DNA of 34,707 nt from NCBI GenBank assembly GCA_049999725.1, contig JBNGIS010016909.1, positions 1-34,707 on the forward strand. Direction: 5' to 3'. Source of the stretch: Haplomitrium mnioides (taxonomy: Eukaryota; Marchantiophyta; Haplomitriopsida; Calobryales). Shown here one piece after another: positions 1-12,360 of this stretch. Below the pieces are notes generated by a model, which saw only the letters and a program-made list of their open reading frames with translations, was not told the DNA's origin and searched no databases. Every line of letters begins with the position of its first letter. Position 1 is the stretch's first letter. Position numbers and translations under genes: made by a program.

Positions 1-40
<40 letters not shown>
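1..40. repeat. (CT)n microsatellite at window start
   Basis: Forty bases of uninterrupted CT dinucleotide repeat; it probably continues to the left of the window. It is followed by pyrimidine-rich DNA with no coding signal. Confidence 0.97.
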
Positions 41-42
<2 letters not shown>

Positions 43-256
43 CCGTGTGTCACCTTTTCTCTTTGTCTCTTCTACTGAGCATAGTGTATACCACCTACTC
101 TCTCTCAATAGATTTTGCAACTTAGTAGCTTTATACTATAGATAAGCAGCTTGGTGCAAGTCGAGGAGCTCACAATTTCTTGTTTAATTTGTAATTGTGA
201 TCTAGGGTGATATAGAGCCTTTGTTTGAGCAGATCATAGAGTCAAAACTGGTTCTT

Positions 257-279
257 TAGGTAGGAGAACATCCTACCTA
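257..279. repeat. perfect 9-bp inverted repeat
   Basis: Arms TAGGTAGGA and TCCTACCTA are perfectly complementary and separated by a 5-base loop (GAACA). The similar 9-mers AACTGGTTC and AACTGGTTT flank it at 246 and 281. It lies in non-coding DNA; no function is evident. Confidence 0.8.
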
Positions 280-574
280 TAACTGGTTTGTTCAAGGACA
301 CAACTATAGCTATATTGTTGGAACCGGAGAGCTGCACAAAGAGTTCATTGAGCAAGTGGTGCAAACCCTCTTTGAGTCATGAAAGTTGGAAACAAAGCAA
401 TCAAATTTCTACCAAGAAGGGCCTCTAATTTGTGAGAAGCTTGCTCGAGGTGGAACTCAACAAAGCTATGACAACATCCACGCACAACCACTGGGCTTCC
501 GAAGAGGTGAGGCAAGGGCTTCACATGAAATCTATTTGGGCTCAACCTAAAATGACGTCTCTCCCTAGCTCCAC

Positions 575-924
575 AATCCAGAGAAGAAAACAATATATCA
601 CTAGCTAGATGACTGAGGAGAGCTCAGCCTAAGGTTGTGTCTCTATCAATTGCATTTATATGCTGCCTTGAGTGTGAGAGACTATCTGTGAGCAAGTTCT
701 CTTTCTCCCCTTTTGATTGGTCCTTTTGGAAGACAACAAAGTTGTGTTTAATCCAGAGAAGAAAACAATATATTACTAGCTAGATGACTGAGGAGAGCTC
801 AGCCTAAGGTTGTGTCTCTATCGATTGCATTTATACGCTGCCTTGAGTGTAAGAGACTATCTGTGAGCAGGTTCTCTTTCTCCCCTTTTGATTGGTCCTT
901 TTGGAAGACAACAAAGTTGTGTTT
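575..924. repeat. 175-bp tandem duplication (2 copies)
   Basis: Copy 1 is 575-749 and copy 2 is 750-924. They are directly abutting and the same length, with about five substitutions and no indel that I can find by eye. Each copy starts AATCCAGAGAAG and ends GTTGTGTTT. The short ORFs in this part lie across the duplication and resemble no protein I know. Confidence 0.95.
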
Positions 925-1652
925 GTAGCTTGCCTTGACTGCACCGGTGATCATCAAGTGAGCACGTTCTCCAAGCCACAAGCAGCAATCATGTAGGCCT
1001 CTCTTTTGGCTTAACCAAGCAATGGAGACATATGAGAGCTACAACTTGAGAGGAGGATCTGAGTATAGTTTGAGTGGAGAATCAAATGCATGGTCTCTAA
1101 ATAGGGTTTTGAATTTGGAGGAGAACTGGATGTTGGGCCTCTGAACAGGGTTTTGAGTGTGGAATTTTCAATCTTTGATGTAAGTTTTGATTCAAGGGGA
1201 GGGCTCCACTCTTCCAATTCGTAAGAAGGTTGAATCAAACTAGTGGCAAAACACTGATAGAACCCTATTTGCAAAAAGTTCAGCTCAATTTGGGCTGCAA
1301 AGATCTCTAACAAGGTGTGTGAAATTAGACAAGGGTTGATCAAATCAGAATATGGACCTAGTAAGAAGACAAGATGGATCACATGGTAGGGTGTGAATGA
1401 GTGTTTTGGATAGCTGCATGCAGGGCTTGGGCAGAAGGGATGATCAATTGATCAAAGTGTAGAACCATTTGGGATCAGAGGACGGTTGAGCGGGGGTTGC
1501 TTAGCAACACTCTCCGGAAGCAAGCAAAGAACGATGTGAACATCTGTAGATGGGACTCAGATACGAGTAGAAGGTATAATATCTACTTTCTTGATCATAC
1601 ATGTTTTTTGCTCTTCTAGTTTTCCCTTGCTAAAACATAACATCAAAAGAGC
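925..1652. other. non-coding stretch with a short direct repeat
   Basis: No recognisable gene. A 28-base segment at 1092-1119 (TAGGGTTTTGAATTTGGA at its right end) recurs at 1136-1163 with a few changes, a 44-base offset. A 123-codon ORF on the minus strand (1011-1382) crosses these repeats, is low-complexity and has no family features, so I do not call it a gene. Confidence 0.6.
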
Positions 1653-2574
1653 ATGGCCCGACCTAGACCACCCGCCACCTCTACACCACCACCTATTGCC
1701 TCTTCACCTCCCTCCTAAGCCTACCTCTCCAACCAGATCCCCACAGTCCACCTTATCTTCTTCACCCCAAACCTTTGAAACGCAGATTCTCAAATAGCTC
1801 AAACAACTAAAGAAAAACCTTTCAGATGAGAAACTCCACAGAGAAACCCTAACACAAGAGAATTGCACCTCAAATAGCGACATCGGGAAGAGCTATCATA
1901 GGAATTACAAGTAGAAAAACTATAAAGAGAAGTGTTGTTTGCATCACTTCATTAAGAGAAACGTAAACGACACAAGATGGAGTTCGACATGAAGGAAACA
2001 CTCCAGAACACATCTATACAACTTGGACCCAAGCAGTGCAAGCACAGATAGTAAGAACTGAACAAAAAATATCCTCATCTACCAAAGTGTTTGAGACCAC
2101 TGAACAAAAACTTACTTCCCAAGTTGAAGAAAAATTCAGATTCTGGTCAGAAATTGCATAGACACCTCCACCACAAGAATAGATGGCCGCTCTCATATGA
2201 AACATATTCCACAAAGAAAAACAATAGGAAGAATGATCCTTGAACCTCTTAGTGAGTGGACTTGAGGAATCACACTCAAAAAACCTGACAAAAGTTATTC
2301 AAGAAAGCATCTTGAAACTAACAGGGTTACAAACAGTCCGAATCATATGCAGATGTTTGGGCCAAACCACCCTTGGACAAGGGAGACTAGTGCAACTAAG
2401 ATTCTCTACAAAAGAGGACAGATTACAACTCCTCCAAAACAAGAAGCTGCTCAAATAGAAGATTTGACACTTGAACTTGTCAAAGAACTCCTGGAAGAAT
2501 ATACCAAGGTATATGGAGCCTGGGTAGCAGGGAAGGTTGCAAACATTCGGAACAGGCTCTTCCACCTGACCTGA
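1653..2574 (+). pseudogene. LINE ORF1-like protein, broken (copy A)
   Basis: A plausible start is the ATG at 1653, giving a proline-rich N-terminus beginning MARPRPPA. A lysine/glutamate-rich coiled-coil-like stretch follows around 1770-1860 (LKQLKKNLSDEK). The segment 2240-2458 reads as an L1 ORF1 RRM/CTD-like region: LLVSGLEES near its start and QLLQNKKLLK near its end. The order proline-rich, coil, RRM-like is that of LINE ORF1 RNA-binding chaperones, which coat the element RNA. Several stops and frame changes interrupt it, so no full protein can be made. It lies just upstream of ORF2 and is homologous to the second ORF1 remnant at 12.36-13.19 kb. Recognition rests on domain order and on alignment to that copy. 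Confidence 0.65.
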
Positions 2575-2637
2575 GATTGCCCTCTAACATAGAAATTTGC
2601 AGGGAGTGAGGGACCAAGATATAACCCCCCACCAATC

Positions 2638-4951
2638 TTGACAGTATTCAGGAATTGTCGAGGTTATCTATGGCACAAAGACATTAGTCTATCTGAAATT
2701 GGCCCTAGCCTTGACATGATCCTCTTTGCTAAAACCAGGGAAACCATGGAGTCTCAGATACCTAATATTCTGAGGTATGAGAAAACCTCCCTTTCAACTG
2801 CAAATCAAGGCACCGAGGACATGGTGGATTAGCATGCCTTACATCCAATATAACTAAACAACACCTAATAGTAATGGAAATTGACACATTCCATAGATAC
2901 ATTTGGCTCAAACTCTACAAATCAGTAGGCCTTGACCAAGAGATATACATCACCATGTGCTACTTACCTAGAGGACAAACAACATAGACAAAAAAATGAG
3001 GACTTCGATATATCGTTTGACAAGATGGGAGAATTCATTGACAAAGCCAAAAATAGAGATTTGATGATTGCAAGTGACTTCAACTGTTGTACAAGAAACC
3101 TACAAGCCCACATCTTCAAACCACCAACAGTTGAGTAAGAAAGCCATGACTCATAGAAGATGAAGAAGACCTCTGACACAATTCACAAGAAAATACTCTC
3201 AAATACCACCCAAAACTCCTTGACTTCTGTAGCTTACACAACCTTTATATCTGCAATAGAGCCCCACAATGGCCATAATTATCCCAATACACATGCAGGG
3301 GCAGCATAGACATCTACCAATTGGTGGTGGACTACCTTTTCTTCCGGTCACACAGAATCTGATCTCAAGAATTTCTCCAATCATTTTATATAGGCGAACC
3401 CACACATGAATCAGACCACACCCCTACACTTCACCTTCCTCTCACACACCTACCAACCCTACTCTCCAAAACTCGCAAATGCCACCACCCCACCCTCCTT
3501 CTTTACCACTACCCCCCCTCCGAAGAATGAGCACGTCCTATACCATAGAACTACACAGCTAACTCTCAACACTCCTCTATGTGGATGCATCCTCCCTCAC
3601 TGATGCTATTCTAACATCAACTAGACTAAAGCTCCCAACCACCCTTATCACCACAAAGACATCAACTTCACCCAACAGCTTCCAACCCAACCCTTGGTTC
3701 AACTGCACGACACAAGAAGTGTGATCATTATGGAAAAGAAAAAGTCAAACAAAGAGCACCACCAAAGGAAATCCAAGAATTACTCTGGGCTTGAAGGTTG
3801 TGTAGGTAGGAGCTATTCCCATCATGGATAACTTTCACACTCCTACAAACCATACGGACCAAGAAGCATAACCCCATGAAGTTTTTCATGAATATGAAAG
3901 GGAATCAAGAACAACTTAAACTCAACGATCTTTCAAGCTAGAAACACTATATTGATCAACTGTAATACTCCCTCAATGTCTCACTTGAAGACCCATGGGC
4001 AAGGAAACAACACATCATTGATGTATTCACATTCCAAGAGGTGCTCTCCATGATCAAGAAACTACAAAACAAAGTCCGTGACCCGTTAGGGCTCCAAGCA
4101 CAAATGCTGAAACGAGATGCAACACCTCTTGCCCAACCAATCACAGATCTATTCAACCACATTACAAGAACTGGTTCCCTGACGAATAGAAGATCAACAC
4201 CATTATCCCCATATTTAAAACAAAAGGCAAGAACCGACACTCCAAATTCCAAACCATACTGGTCAACCCTCTCTTCCCAAAAATATTTGGGGTCACTCTT
4301 AACCTCAAACTCACACACTAGAGCAAAGCACTTCAACTCTGAGCCCAATGACAAGCTGGCTTCCGAGAGGAATACTCTACCACAGAACATCTCATCACTA
4401 TTCAGGCCCTAATTGAACAATATAAACATAGAAGAGGCCTATATTGTTGCTTTGTAGATTTCCAAAAAGCATTATATTCAGTCTCTTGTCATAAACTATA
4501 GGAACAACTGAGAGAACTGCTTATCCTACAAGACTGGCTAATTGCCATCCAAGTCATCTACCAAGAAGTCTTAGCCAGCATCCGGACCAATCTAGGCACA
4601 ATAAAACCAACCCAATGCAACATAGGAGTCAAGCAAGGATACTTGCTTTCACCAACCCTCTTTGAGCTATTTATCAACAAACTGGAGGATACCCTATCGT
4701 CCATCAAGGCTGCTATACCGATACTACTGTCTATTGCAGCTCCTATCTTACTTTATGTAGATGACATTGTTCTAATATCAACCACAAGCACATGTATGCA
4801 ACAACAACCTACAGCACTAGCCCTTTTTTGCGATCAATCTGGTATGACGGTGAATTTAAAGAAGACAAAAGTACTAGTCTTTGGCAAATGGCTCACAACA
4901 GCAAGGAGAGAGACCTACAAGCTCAAGTATAATACACTCAAGGTGACAGAT

Positions 4952-5000
<49 letters not shown>

Positions 5001-5010
5001 NNNNNNNNNN

Positions 5011-5055
<45 letters not shown>

Positions 5056-5892
5056 AATTCCACACCTTTGTCACTCCTACAACAATCTGTGGCGCAAAAA
5101 TCTAGGGACCAGCATTCCCACCAACCATGTGGCTAAAGCATGGGGAGAAACCCCTAAAACAATTTCTTACTAAGCTTGCCAACATCTAAACCACCACACC
5201 TTACCATATCATGCTAGTAGAATTTGGGATGCTACTACAGAAGCCTATGCTATCCAAAAGCTTGTGTCCTACCTGCAATCTCCTCAAGATAATCGATATT
5301 CATCCTTGACACTGGAAGCATTTCATCAAACAACAACTAGAAGCCTCACCAACTGGTATAATCAATGTTGTATATGGCTAACAAGATGGGGATGGACATT
5401 GAAGAGCTACCCAATGGACCAATCCTGGACCACCTCTCTACACACTACTACATAGTCATATATGAGCCTTACAAAGAAGCTTTGCACATATCCAAGCACC
5501 TCTCCTTGGTCAATCTCCAACCTCGCCCTCGTATACAACGCAACCTATCCATTAATATGTCACTTCACCTCATACACACCTTAGCACAACTACAAACTCG
5601 CTCACATTGACTCCCCTACAAAATAGCTCAGTGGTTCAAATTCCATAACACAAAACAACTTGAGAAGATAATTTGCCTCGACAACACACTTCACACCACC
5701 GAGGATGAACACCATCTTATTTTCTGCTGCCCAATATACTACAAAATTGAAGGATGCTACCACGGTCTATTTAACATCCAACCACAAACAATCCAACTTT
5801 TTCTTGCACATCCGGACCAAAGCTGGCTAGCATTGTTCATACGAGAGTTCTTCACATTGCAATCTGACCCCACACAAACAGAAGGCAACTAG
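2638..5892 (+). pseudogene. LINE ORF2: endonuclease plus reverse transcriptase, broken
   Basis: ORF2 of a non-LTR retrotransposon, split over frames. An APE-type endonuclease begins near 2640 (FRNCRGYLW, DMILFAKTRE) and ends near 3430 with ESDHTPLH, the conserved SDH block. The reverse transcriptase covers roughly 4020-5060: QAGFREEYSTTEH region, CCFVDFQKAL near 4440-4470, GVKQG at 4625-4639, and the catalytic YVDDIVLIS with YVDD at 4754-4765. The palm aspartates are intact. Beyond a (TA)n tract, 5060-5260 resembles the thumb/connection region (ICGAKIWGP, TPYHIMLVEFG), and 5690-5890 contains EDEHHLIFCCPIYY, like the Cys/His region that closes many LINE ORF2 proteins, ending at a stop near 5892. 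Numerous stops and frameshifts make it inactive. The protein would nick target DNA and prime cDNA synthesis there. Confidence 0.88.
4954..5053. repeat. (TA)n microsatellite with 10-N assembly gap
   Basis: A TA/AT repeat runs from 4954 to 5000, then ten N at 5001-5010, then resumes to 5053. The N run means the real length is unknown. The tract lies inside the LINE reverse transcriptase where codons for a Tyr-Ile/Leu-Gly motif would be (flanks read TDQYIY and YIGIP), so it probably grew from a short TATATA already in the coding sequence. ORFs read through it are artefacts. Confidence 0.97.
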
Positions 5893-6239
5893 AACCAGAT
5901 TTGAAGGCTGATTGAAAGCTAATCTTTGAAACAAAAGAAGGCTGATCTCTAAGCCAAAGGAAGTCAAATTTCAAACTACAGGATGTCGAAGAGCTGATCT
6001 CTGAAGTAAGTTGATCCTCATGATCTCTAAATCGAGGGCTGAAAGAAGACTGCACTCTATCCTTCTCTCCTAAAGACCTTTCCAAATCCTCCTCCTATGA
6101 GACACCTTCTTCTTTTTCTTCTCCTCCTATTTGAGTTGGAATCAGATTCTCATCTGAGCCCCTTTTTTTTCCCTCGGACCCTCTCCTTGTTCTTTTTAAG
6201 TTGGAGGACTACATAAGATATTCATTCTTAAAATGACTT
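5893..6239. other. non-coding stretch after LINE, short iterated motif
   Basis: No gene seen. A loose motif close to GCTGATCTCTAAG recurs around 5909, 5940, 5993 and 6021. This could be the LINE 3' untranslated region or unrelated sequence. I see no poly-A tail that would mark the LINE end. Confidence 0.4.
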
Positions 6240-6700
6240 TATTGAACACGTTCACGACATCAACCTCTTCCTCCTCATTTGGGACTTGCTTCTCCTTTGT
6301 CATTGGAGGCGTAAACCTTCCCATTCTTTCTGTTGCTTTCTTCAATACTTCTCGATCTTCATCAATTTTGTCCAAAAGCTCTTTCCTATCATGGACATAC
6401 TCTTCCGCAGCCAGTTGGAGGTTCCTCCAACTTCCTCCAGGCCATTGGTTATACTAAGGATTTTTCTTGTCTCGGTACAAACACATGGGTCAGATAAGCC
6501 TTTGAGACCTTCTTTATTTTTTGTTTGAACCCTTTCTACGACTTTAGATAAGATGCATTTGAAGCATTTCTTATTACTTCTTTCCTTGATTTTGGATTCA
6601 TTGAAGATATTGTCCAAGGCCTTTTGCTTGGCTTGTTTGGAACTCCATTGATCTATTTGGTTTTTTCTAACATCGCCCTCTTCTCCCTTCCTAGGATTGA
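6240..6700 (-). pseudogene. unrecognised decayed coding-like fragment
   Basis: Two overlapping minus-strand frames read like protein. The upstream part (about 6700 to 6440) is lysine-rich and contains QAKQKALDNIFNESK and CFKCILSK. The downstream part, one frameshift later (about 6450 to 6240), contains ELLDKIDEDREVLKKATERM, predicted helical and charged, then an acidic run. I recognise no family. The composition suggests an old gag-like or coiled-coil protein, but that is a guess. A further scrap on the same strand at 6848-7036 may belong to it. Confidence 0.3.
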
Positions 6701-8339
6701 GGTCTCCTCTTCACTACATAGGTTACATGCCTTGAGTTGATGTAGGATAAATAAAGCAAACTAAACTACTAGGTTCTTACTCCAAGATTGCTCAAAATAC
6801 CTTGTGATTTTTGCTTTTATGACTTCCGCCATCCTTTTTGTATGCCTTCACCACACGTTTAACAAAATGATGAGTTTGGTCTTGGTAATGTACCAGAACT
6901 TTGGTTGGATTAGGATTTCTAAATAGATTTGGATGAATTCTTGAAGTGGGAGATTAATTTCTTGGATTTTGAAACCATCGTTGGTGATCATGGCTACTGG
7001 CACCATGTAAGCCAAGTTCTCGCCAACCTTGAGCATTGCTTCAGGTTGCTCTTTCTTTGATGGGTTGATCCGTTAAGATCCGTTCAAATCTAAATAAGTT
7101 AATGAGAAATTTTCAAAGTTTCCACAATCCACATGCTTCATTTTGTTTAATTTCTCTCATAAACAAGTCAAGAAAGGAATTTTCCAATACTTTTCATCCA
7201 AAAACCCTCTCACATTTAGCCCAATACCATGTCAAAGATTTTCCAGTCCTTCAAGTCTATCAAAAGTTCTTGAAACTTCAAATTGAGTACACGAGTCTTC
7301 AATTTTAGACAACCCTACAGTTTTTGTTCTAATTCAAGTTTGGCAACAATTTAAAACCATTTTTCATTGCAGGTAAAGGTGATGAAATGATCCAAGCACC
7401 CATACATTCACACAATTGCCATAAAATTCTAAGACAACTAGTTTATTTACTAAGGGCCTCCTAAAAATGACAATGGCAGAATCACTCTTTGGCCTATTTT
7501 CTTGGCATCATTGTCTTTGGCATTCAAAGCGTTTATCACCCAAGAGTACATGTCACACCAAATACTAGCTTGGTTTCCTGCAAAAAATTCAATATCTTTT
7601 GCTCTACGGATGCCTATACATCCATCATGTGCTACTGTAACAAGTGGCTAGCTAGAAATAAATGTTCACCAAAATTTTGGATGTACACCACATGTAAGTA
7701 GCATTGCACTTGAGTTGCGTATTTGGATCCGCCTCTCCCTCTCAATGCATGAGGGTCATTGTTGTGGAAATTTTCATCATCAAATTAAAAGCCTTGCAAT
7801 GAGATGTTCATTGACCAGCACTAACACCCGTCAAGAAACAAAAGGATGTAATGAAGAAAAGAATATGAGGAGTAAAAACAGGATATACGTTGCAAGGAAC
7901 TGTTTGTTTGCTTGAAAAAAATATCTCAATCAAAAAGACTACCATCATGGCCATCACCAACCAAAATGATGCTGACCTCATCTGCAATCGATGTGTTGTA
8001 CCTGCGATGATCTTGCAACTGCAATGACATTATGCAGAGCTTTAACTCAATTGCTAGCTCATTCGCCATTTTTTTATTTACATTTTTCACATAGTTGTGT
8101 ATATGGGTTGTGGTCATGCAACATCAGCTCCAATTTGTTCATAATGTTGAGATCAATGTCTTGAAAAATGGTCATTCAGCCATTCAAAGTGGCATTATTA
8201 TTTGCGATATATAGTTGGGAAAATTTTGGGTTTTTACCATTTGCGGGCAACAATCTGCCCATTTGATAGAATAAAGAGCCTTGGAAACATAATGTATAAT
8301 TTCCACCTCATACAAAACGCTTGTTAACCTTGGCATTCA
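6701..8339. other. AT-rich stretch, nothing recognised
   Basis: Only short ORFs under about 75 codons on both strands, none with recognisable motifs. No repeats of note and no RNA gene seen. Confidence 0.5.
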
Positions 8340-9150
8340 AGAATGTGAATGAAAGTGCATTGTTGTATGCACATATATTGTTGCAGAAAGACTTTGCCTT
8401 TAGAGTATTGTCATGCAACTTACTACACAATGGCTTTGGTGGTATTGCCAATAGAAGTAGTTGTACTTTACCTTGGTTGCAACACATTGTAAACAAAGGG
8501 CACACTTTTGTTGAGCCTCGACTTTTGGAATGTTCTTGGAGCTAGTGTAAAGGTTGGCATTTCCAACAACGAATGTTTATACAAATTAGAAATTTTGAAT
8601 AGATCCAACACAATGGTCAAGCACCATATGAGCCAAAGAAATGGCATTGTTCTTGGTACAAGCAATATATTGCTCTTTATGCAAGTTGTTTCTTGATTCT
8701 TGATCTATTTCCTCTACATCATTGGCTTATGGTCCTTGTGTGCTAGTCTCCTCTTCAAACGGTTGACAAATTACTTCTGCGTCAATGGCTTCAAACATTT
8801 TGGTCTTGATCTTGAATTCTTAGGCTTGGCGACCTTGCAACATTTCATTGCAATGCTCTGTATGGGCAGCATGATTGCCAATGCATTATTCATTGTTGTA
8901 AGCAACATATCACTCTCTATACAAGCGATTTCTTTGTTGTCAATGAATTTATTCTACATCATTTCCTTGTGATGTTTGTGGGCTGCTATCTTCTTCTTGC
9001 ACTCAATGCGCATGCAACATTTGAGCGTGTGGGAGCTAGAGGGACGATCACCAATGCCTTGTTCATTACTTCGAGCAACATATTGCCATTTATGCATGCA
9101 ATTTCTATGTTCTTGACAAATTTCTTCAATTTCATTTAGGTGTGCCACTT
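8340..9150. repeat. degenerate dispersed repeat units
   Basis: A diverged block recurs at about 8660 (AAGCAATATATTGCTC), 8899 (AAGCAACATATCACTC) and 9073 (GAGCAACATATTGCCA), each followed by a tract close to TTTATGCAAG...TTTCTTG and TTCTACATCATTT; a weaker trace occurs near 8371. Spacing is irregular (about 239 and 174 bases). On the minus strand the units translate to loosely similar peptides, so this may be an old repetitive coding sequence or simple DNA duplication. Confidence 0.4.
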
Positions 9151-11689
9151 CTATTCATTGCTTGTTGTTCATTCCCTAGCATTTTAGTTTGTGACTAGTA
9201 AAACATTGTTGAACTTCAGTGTTTAACACAACAACTTCACACGTATAGCCCCATACGGGATCTTAAATTGTGCTATAGCATATGATGGTTGCAGTTCATC
9301 TACACCAACCATGGTGATATTTTACCCTCATTTCCAATTTTGTTGGATGCATTTGTTTTTGGCAAAGAGAGAAAGGGCACCAATGTGTTAACTCATACTT
9401 CAAATATTCTTCATATTCATTCTTTAGATGGGTGAATATCAAGCTTCGTGTAGTTTGCTTCATGGAGTCGTATCATGCACATATTCATTGATTCTGGTAG
9501 CTTATTATCATGAAAAATTTTTAATCGTCCTTTGTCCAAGCTTGAAGTTGTAGAGTTTGGCATTCATTAAATCAGGCATAGTCTTATTCCAAAAATTATT
9601 TGTGTATAGTTTTTCTTGAATCTGGCACCACACAATTTTGACAATTGTTCGTGTTTTGTGGAATTTCATAATGCTATAGTTTGGTATTCATTGAATCAAG
9701 CATGGAACATTTAAGAAATTTGTTCCTTCTTCGTGCAATTTTGTGTTCGGCCAAAAACTGACAAAGAATGATTTGTACATACTAAGCGCCATTGATGTTG
9801 CTCTGTTTTTATGGATTTGGGTAGCGGTCCTTACCAATTTTGTTATCGGTTATTTGGAAGAGGCTACACAACATGTTTATTTGGCGGAATCAAATGTCAC
9901 TCCCTCCAAGATTTTTGTTTGTTTGTCGAATACTGTAGTGATTGGAAAGTCAGACGGAGGAAAACACAAGAATTTCTTTGTGTGTTGCGGAATCTGGTGA
10001 CGATTTCATCATTTTTTGTTTTCATGCAATCGGGTATCGACTCCCTACAATGCTCATCTTAACCTGACTTACTAAATGTATGCATGGCTGAAAACGTAAA
10101 TTGTGTTGTCTTTCACCATGTTCATCATAAACATAGAAGAGGAAGAGAGATTTCATGTTGTAGAGGACATTTCACAACAACAACAAGTGAATGATTATTG
10201 CAATTCATAAGATTGCCTTGAAATTTTTTTTGTGAAAAGCTTCGGATTATAATTTACTTGAGCCCTTGAAAATACAAACATGGGATCGAATTCTATTATA
10301 TAAGTAGATACATAGTGTTTAAAATACAAATATGAAGCAACTTCTATTCCCTTCAATGTTGAGAGGCTGCCCTCATGTGGGACAAACATCCAACCTCTAT
10401 CTCCTCTATGCTCGTTAATCAAGAAAAACCTCTATCTTCTTTAGACTTTACATCTAAAGAAGACCTTCAAAGACATGTGGCTTTGAGGCAATGTCAAAAA
10501 ATCACCGCAGTCCTTGGAATGTTGAGCACAAAAAATTCTTGCAACTAAAGAATGGTCAAACGTAAGCGATTCAAACATGCTTTCGCTTTAGGATGCACTC
10601 TTGGAAAGTGAATGAATTGACTTAAAAGATATTTTTTTGTTCATTGAGTTTCTTGTTGTTGTTCTAGAGTAAGTTGTGTTCTCAAAATAAACGTGCGCTC
10701 TTGGATAGTTGTTGAAGCAACGCAAGCTACCATGCAATCTCTATCCATCTCTTTAAATTGTACCCCTCCATACCTTTTCCTCTCGGCAATTGTCGGCCAA
10801 GTCTTCGAGGTGTACATGCCTCTTACTACCATATCGGTTGCAATGCTCGATGAAAAAGAAAACATCTTCAAACTTAATTCTTGCAGAATAAGCAAGTTTG
10901 TTCAAGAACTTCATTGCTATGGCAAGCCAATGCTTTAAAAAAATTGCTTGTTGTTCGTTCTCTTACAACTTAGCTTGTGATAAGTCAAACATCTTTCAAT
11001 TAAGGTATTTAACATGCTAACTTCATAATGTTGTTAATTTAACATGTCATTAGTTTTTGAAGACAATAGAAGAAGAGCTATGGCGAGCAATTTGGCATGA
11101 GCTTTCTGTGAGCCTGGGGGGGTTTTCATGAGCCTTCTGGTTCGTGAAGACTATAAGCTGAGAAACAAAAAAGTACGGGCACCTTGGCAATAGGCATTCG
11201 ACAAGCTATCTCTACAAGCTGACTTCTTCCAAAGGGATGGCATCTGGCAAGCTGCTTCTTCAATGCTAGCAGGTAGGCTGCAAGGACTCATCAAACAACT
11301 TGAAAGTGGCGTTGAGTGTTGCAGATTGACTTGAACAAATCTTTTGGTCATAAGTCTAGAATATAAAGCAAACCTAAACGTGCGACTGATATGTGCAACC
11401 CCCTATATTGTCCTCCTAAAAATTGACCTTCATAGAGATAATGCAAGACAAAACATATAAGGAGCAGATTCAATACCATTTGATTGGATTTGATTGGACC
11501 TTATCCAAAACAAGAGACCTCGGGGAGGTGTCCCCCCTTTGTGCTATTAGAAGTTTTACTTTAGCTTCGGCCTATTTGGGTCCTACATTGGACTCGATCT
11601 AGAAATTTGTTGTCTATGAGCCTTAGAGCATATGTCAAGCTTTTGAATCCTGGAAACTACCACACAAGGACTTGGGGAGCATCCACAAG
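9151..11689. other. AT-rich stretch, one 124-bp spaced direct repeat
   Basis: No gene recognised. A 30-base segment at 9551-9580 (TAGAGTTTGGCATTCATTAA at its start) recurs at 9675-9704 with five differences. An 84-codon minus-strand ORF at 10641-10895 has a varied composition but matches nothing I know, and I leave it uncalled. Confidence 0.45.
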
Positions 11690-12230
11690 CTGAAGGAAGC
11701 CATGGCCTATAGAACATCATAGTTTAAGGAGAAGGCTACAACATGGGAAGCAAGCCACAACTTGAGATTAGCCAACAATAGTTTGGGCAAAAAACTATAG
11801 TTTGGGGAGCAGGTCATAGCTTGGGGAGCAGACCACTATTCTAAAAGAGACCCAAGGCCTAGATCAATTACAGGTATAGAGAAGCCTCAGCTTGAGGGGC
11901 AGCCATTGTATAGAGAGTAGGCCACAGCCAGAGAGCAGGCTACAATCTAAGGAATAGCCAATCGCAGTCTAGAGAGTAGGCCGCAATATGGGGAGTAGGT
12001 CATAGCCTGGGAGCTGATACACCGTAGGACCTAAAGTGACCACATGTTGGAAGTCATGACATGAGGAACAACATAGTCTATAGAGTAGACCATAGCTTGG
12101 GAGACATCTGCAGTCTTCAAACACCAACCACGACATGAGGAGCAGGCCACAACCTTGGGAGTAGGCCATAGTCTAAGAACCACACCTCGAGGAGCAACCT
12201 CCAACCTTGAGGACAGCCACAAAGACATGA
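11690..12230. repeat. degenerate ~20-bp minisatellite
   Basis: About 540 bases made of diverged, loosely spaced copies of a unit close to GGAGCAGGCCACAGCTTGG. Clear examples lie near 11,800-11,860 and 11,890-12,020, and at 12,130-12,180. Unit length varies roughly 20-25 bases. The short ORFs here are by-products of the repeat. Confidence 0.6.
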
Positions 12231-12360
12231 CCAGAATGAATCTCAAGACCCATTTCCAATCTAGAACAAGACAAGAGGCTAAAGCCAAGACATTGAAGAG
12301 GAACACCATCACCAACACTATGGATGACCCAAAGATTATTTGGGACTGCCCGAATTAGGT

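Noticed and set aside
4874-5173. ORFs rich in Tyr-Ile repeats across the N gap
   Set aside because: Only the LINE part upstream is coding; the rest is a TA microsatellite with unknown bases.
10641-10895. 84-codon minus-strand ORF
   Set aside because: Reasonable composition but no motif, no homologue that I recognise, and no supporting context.
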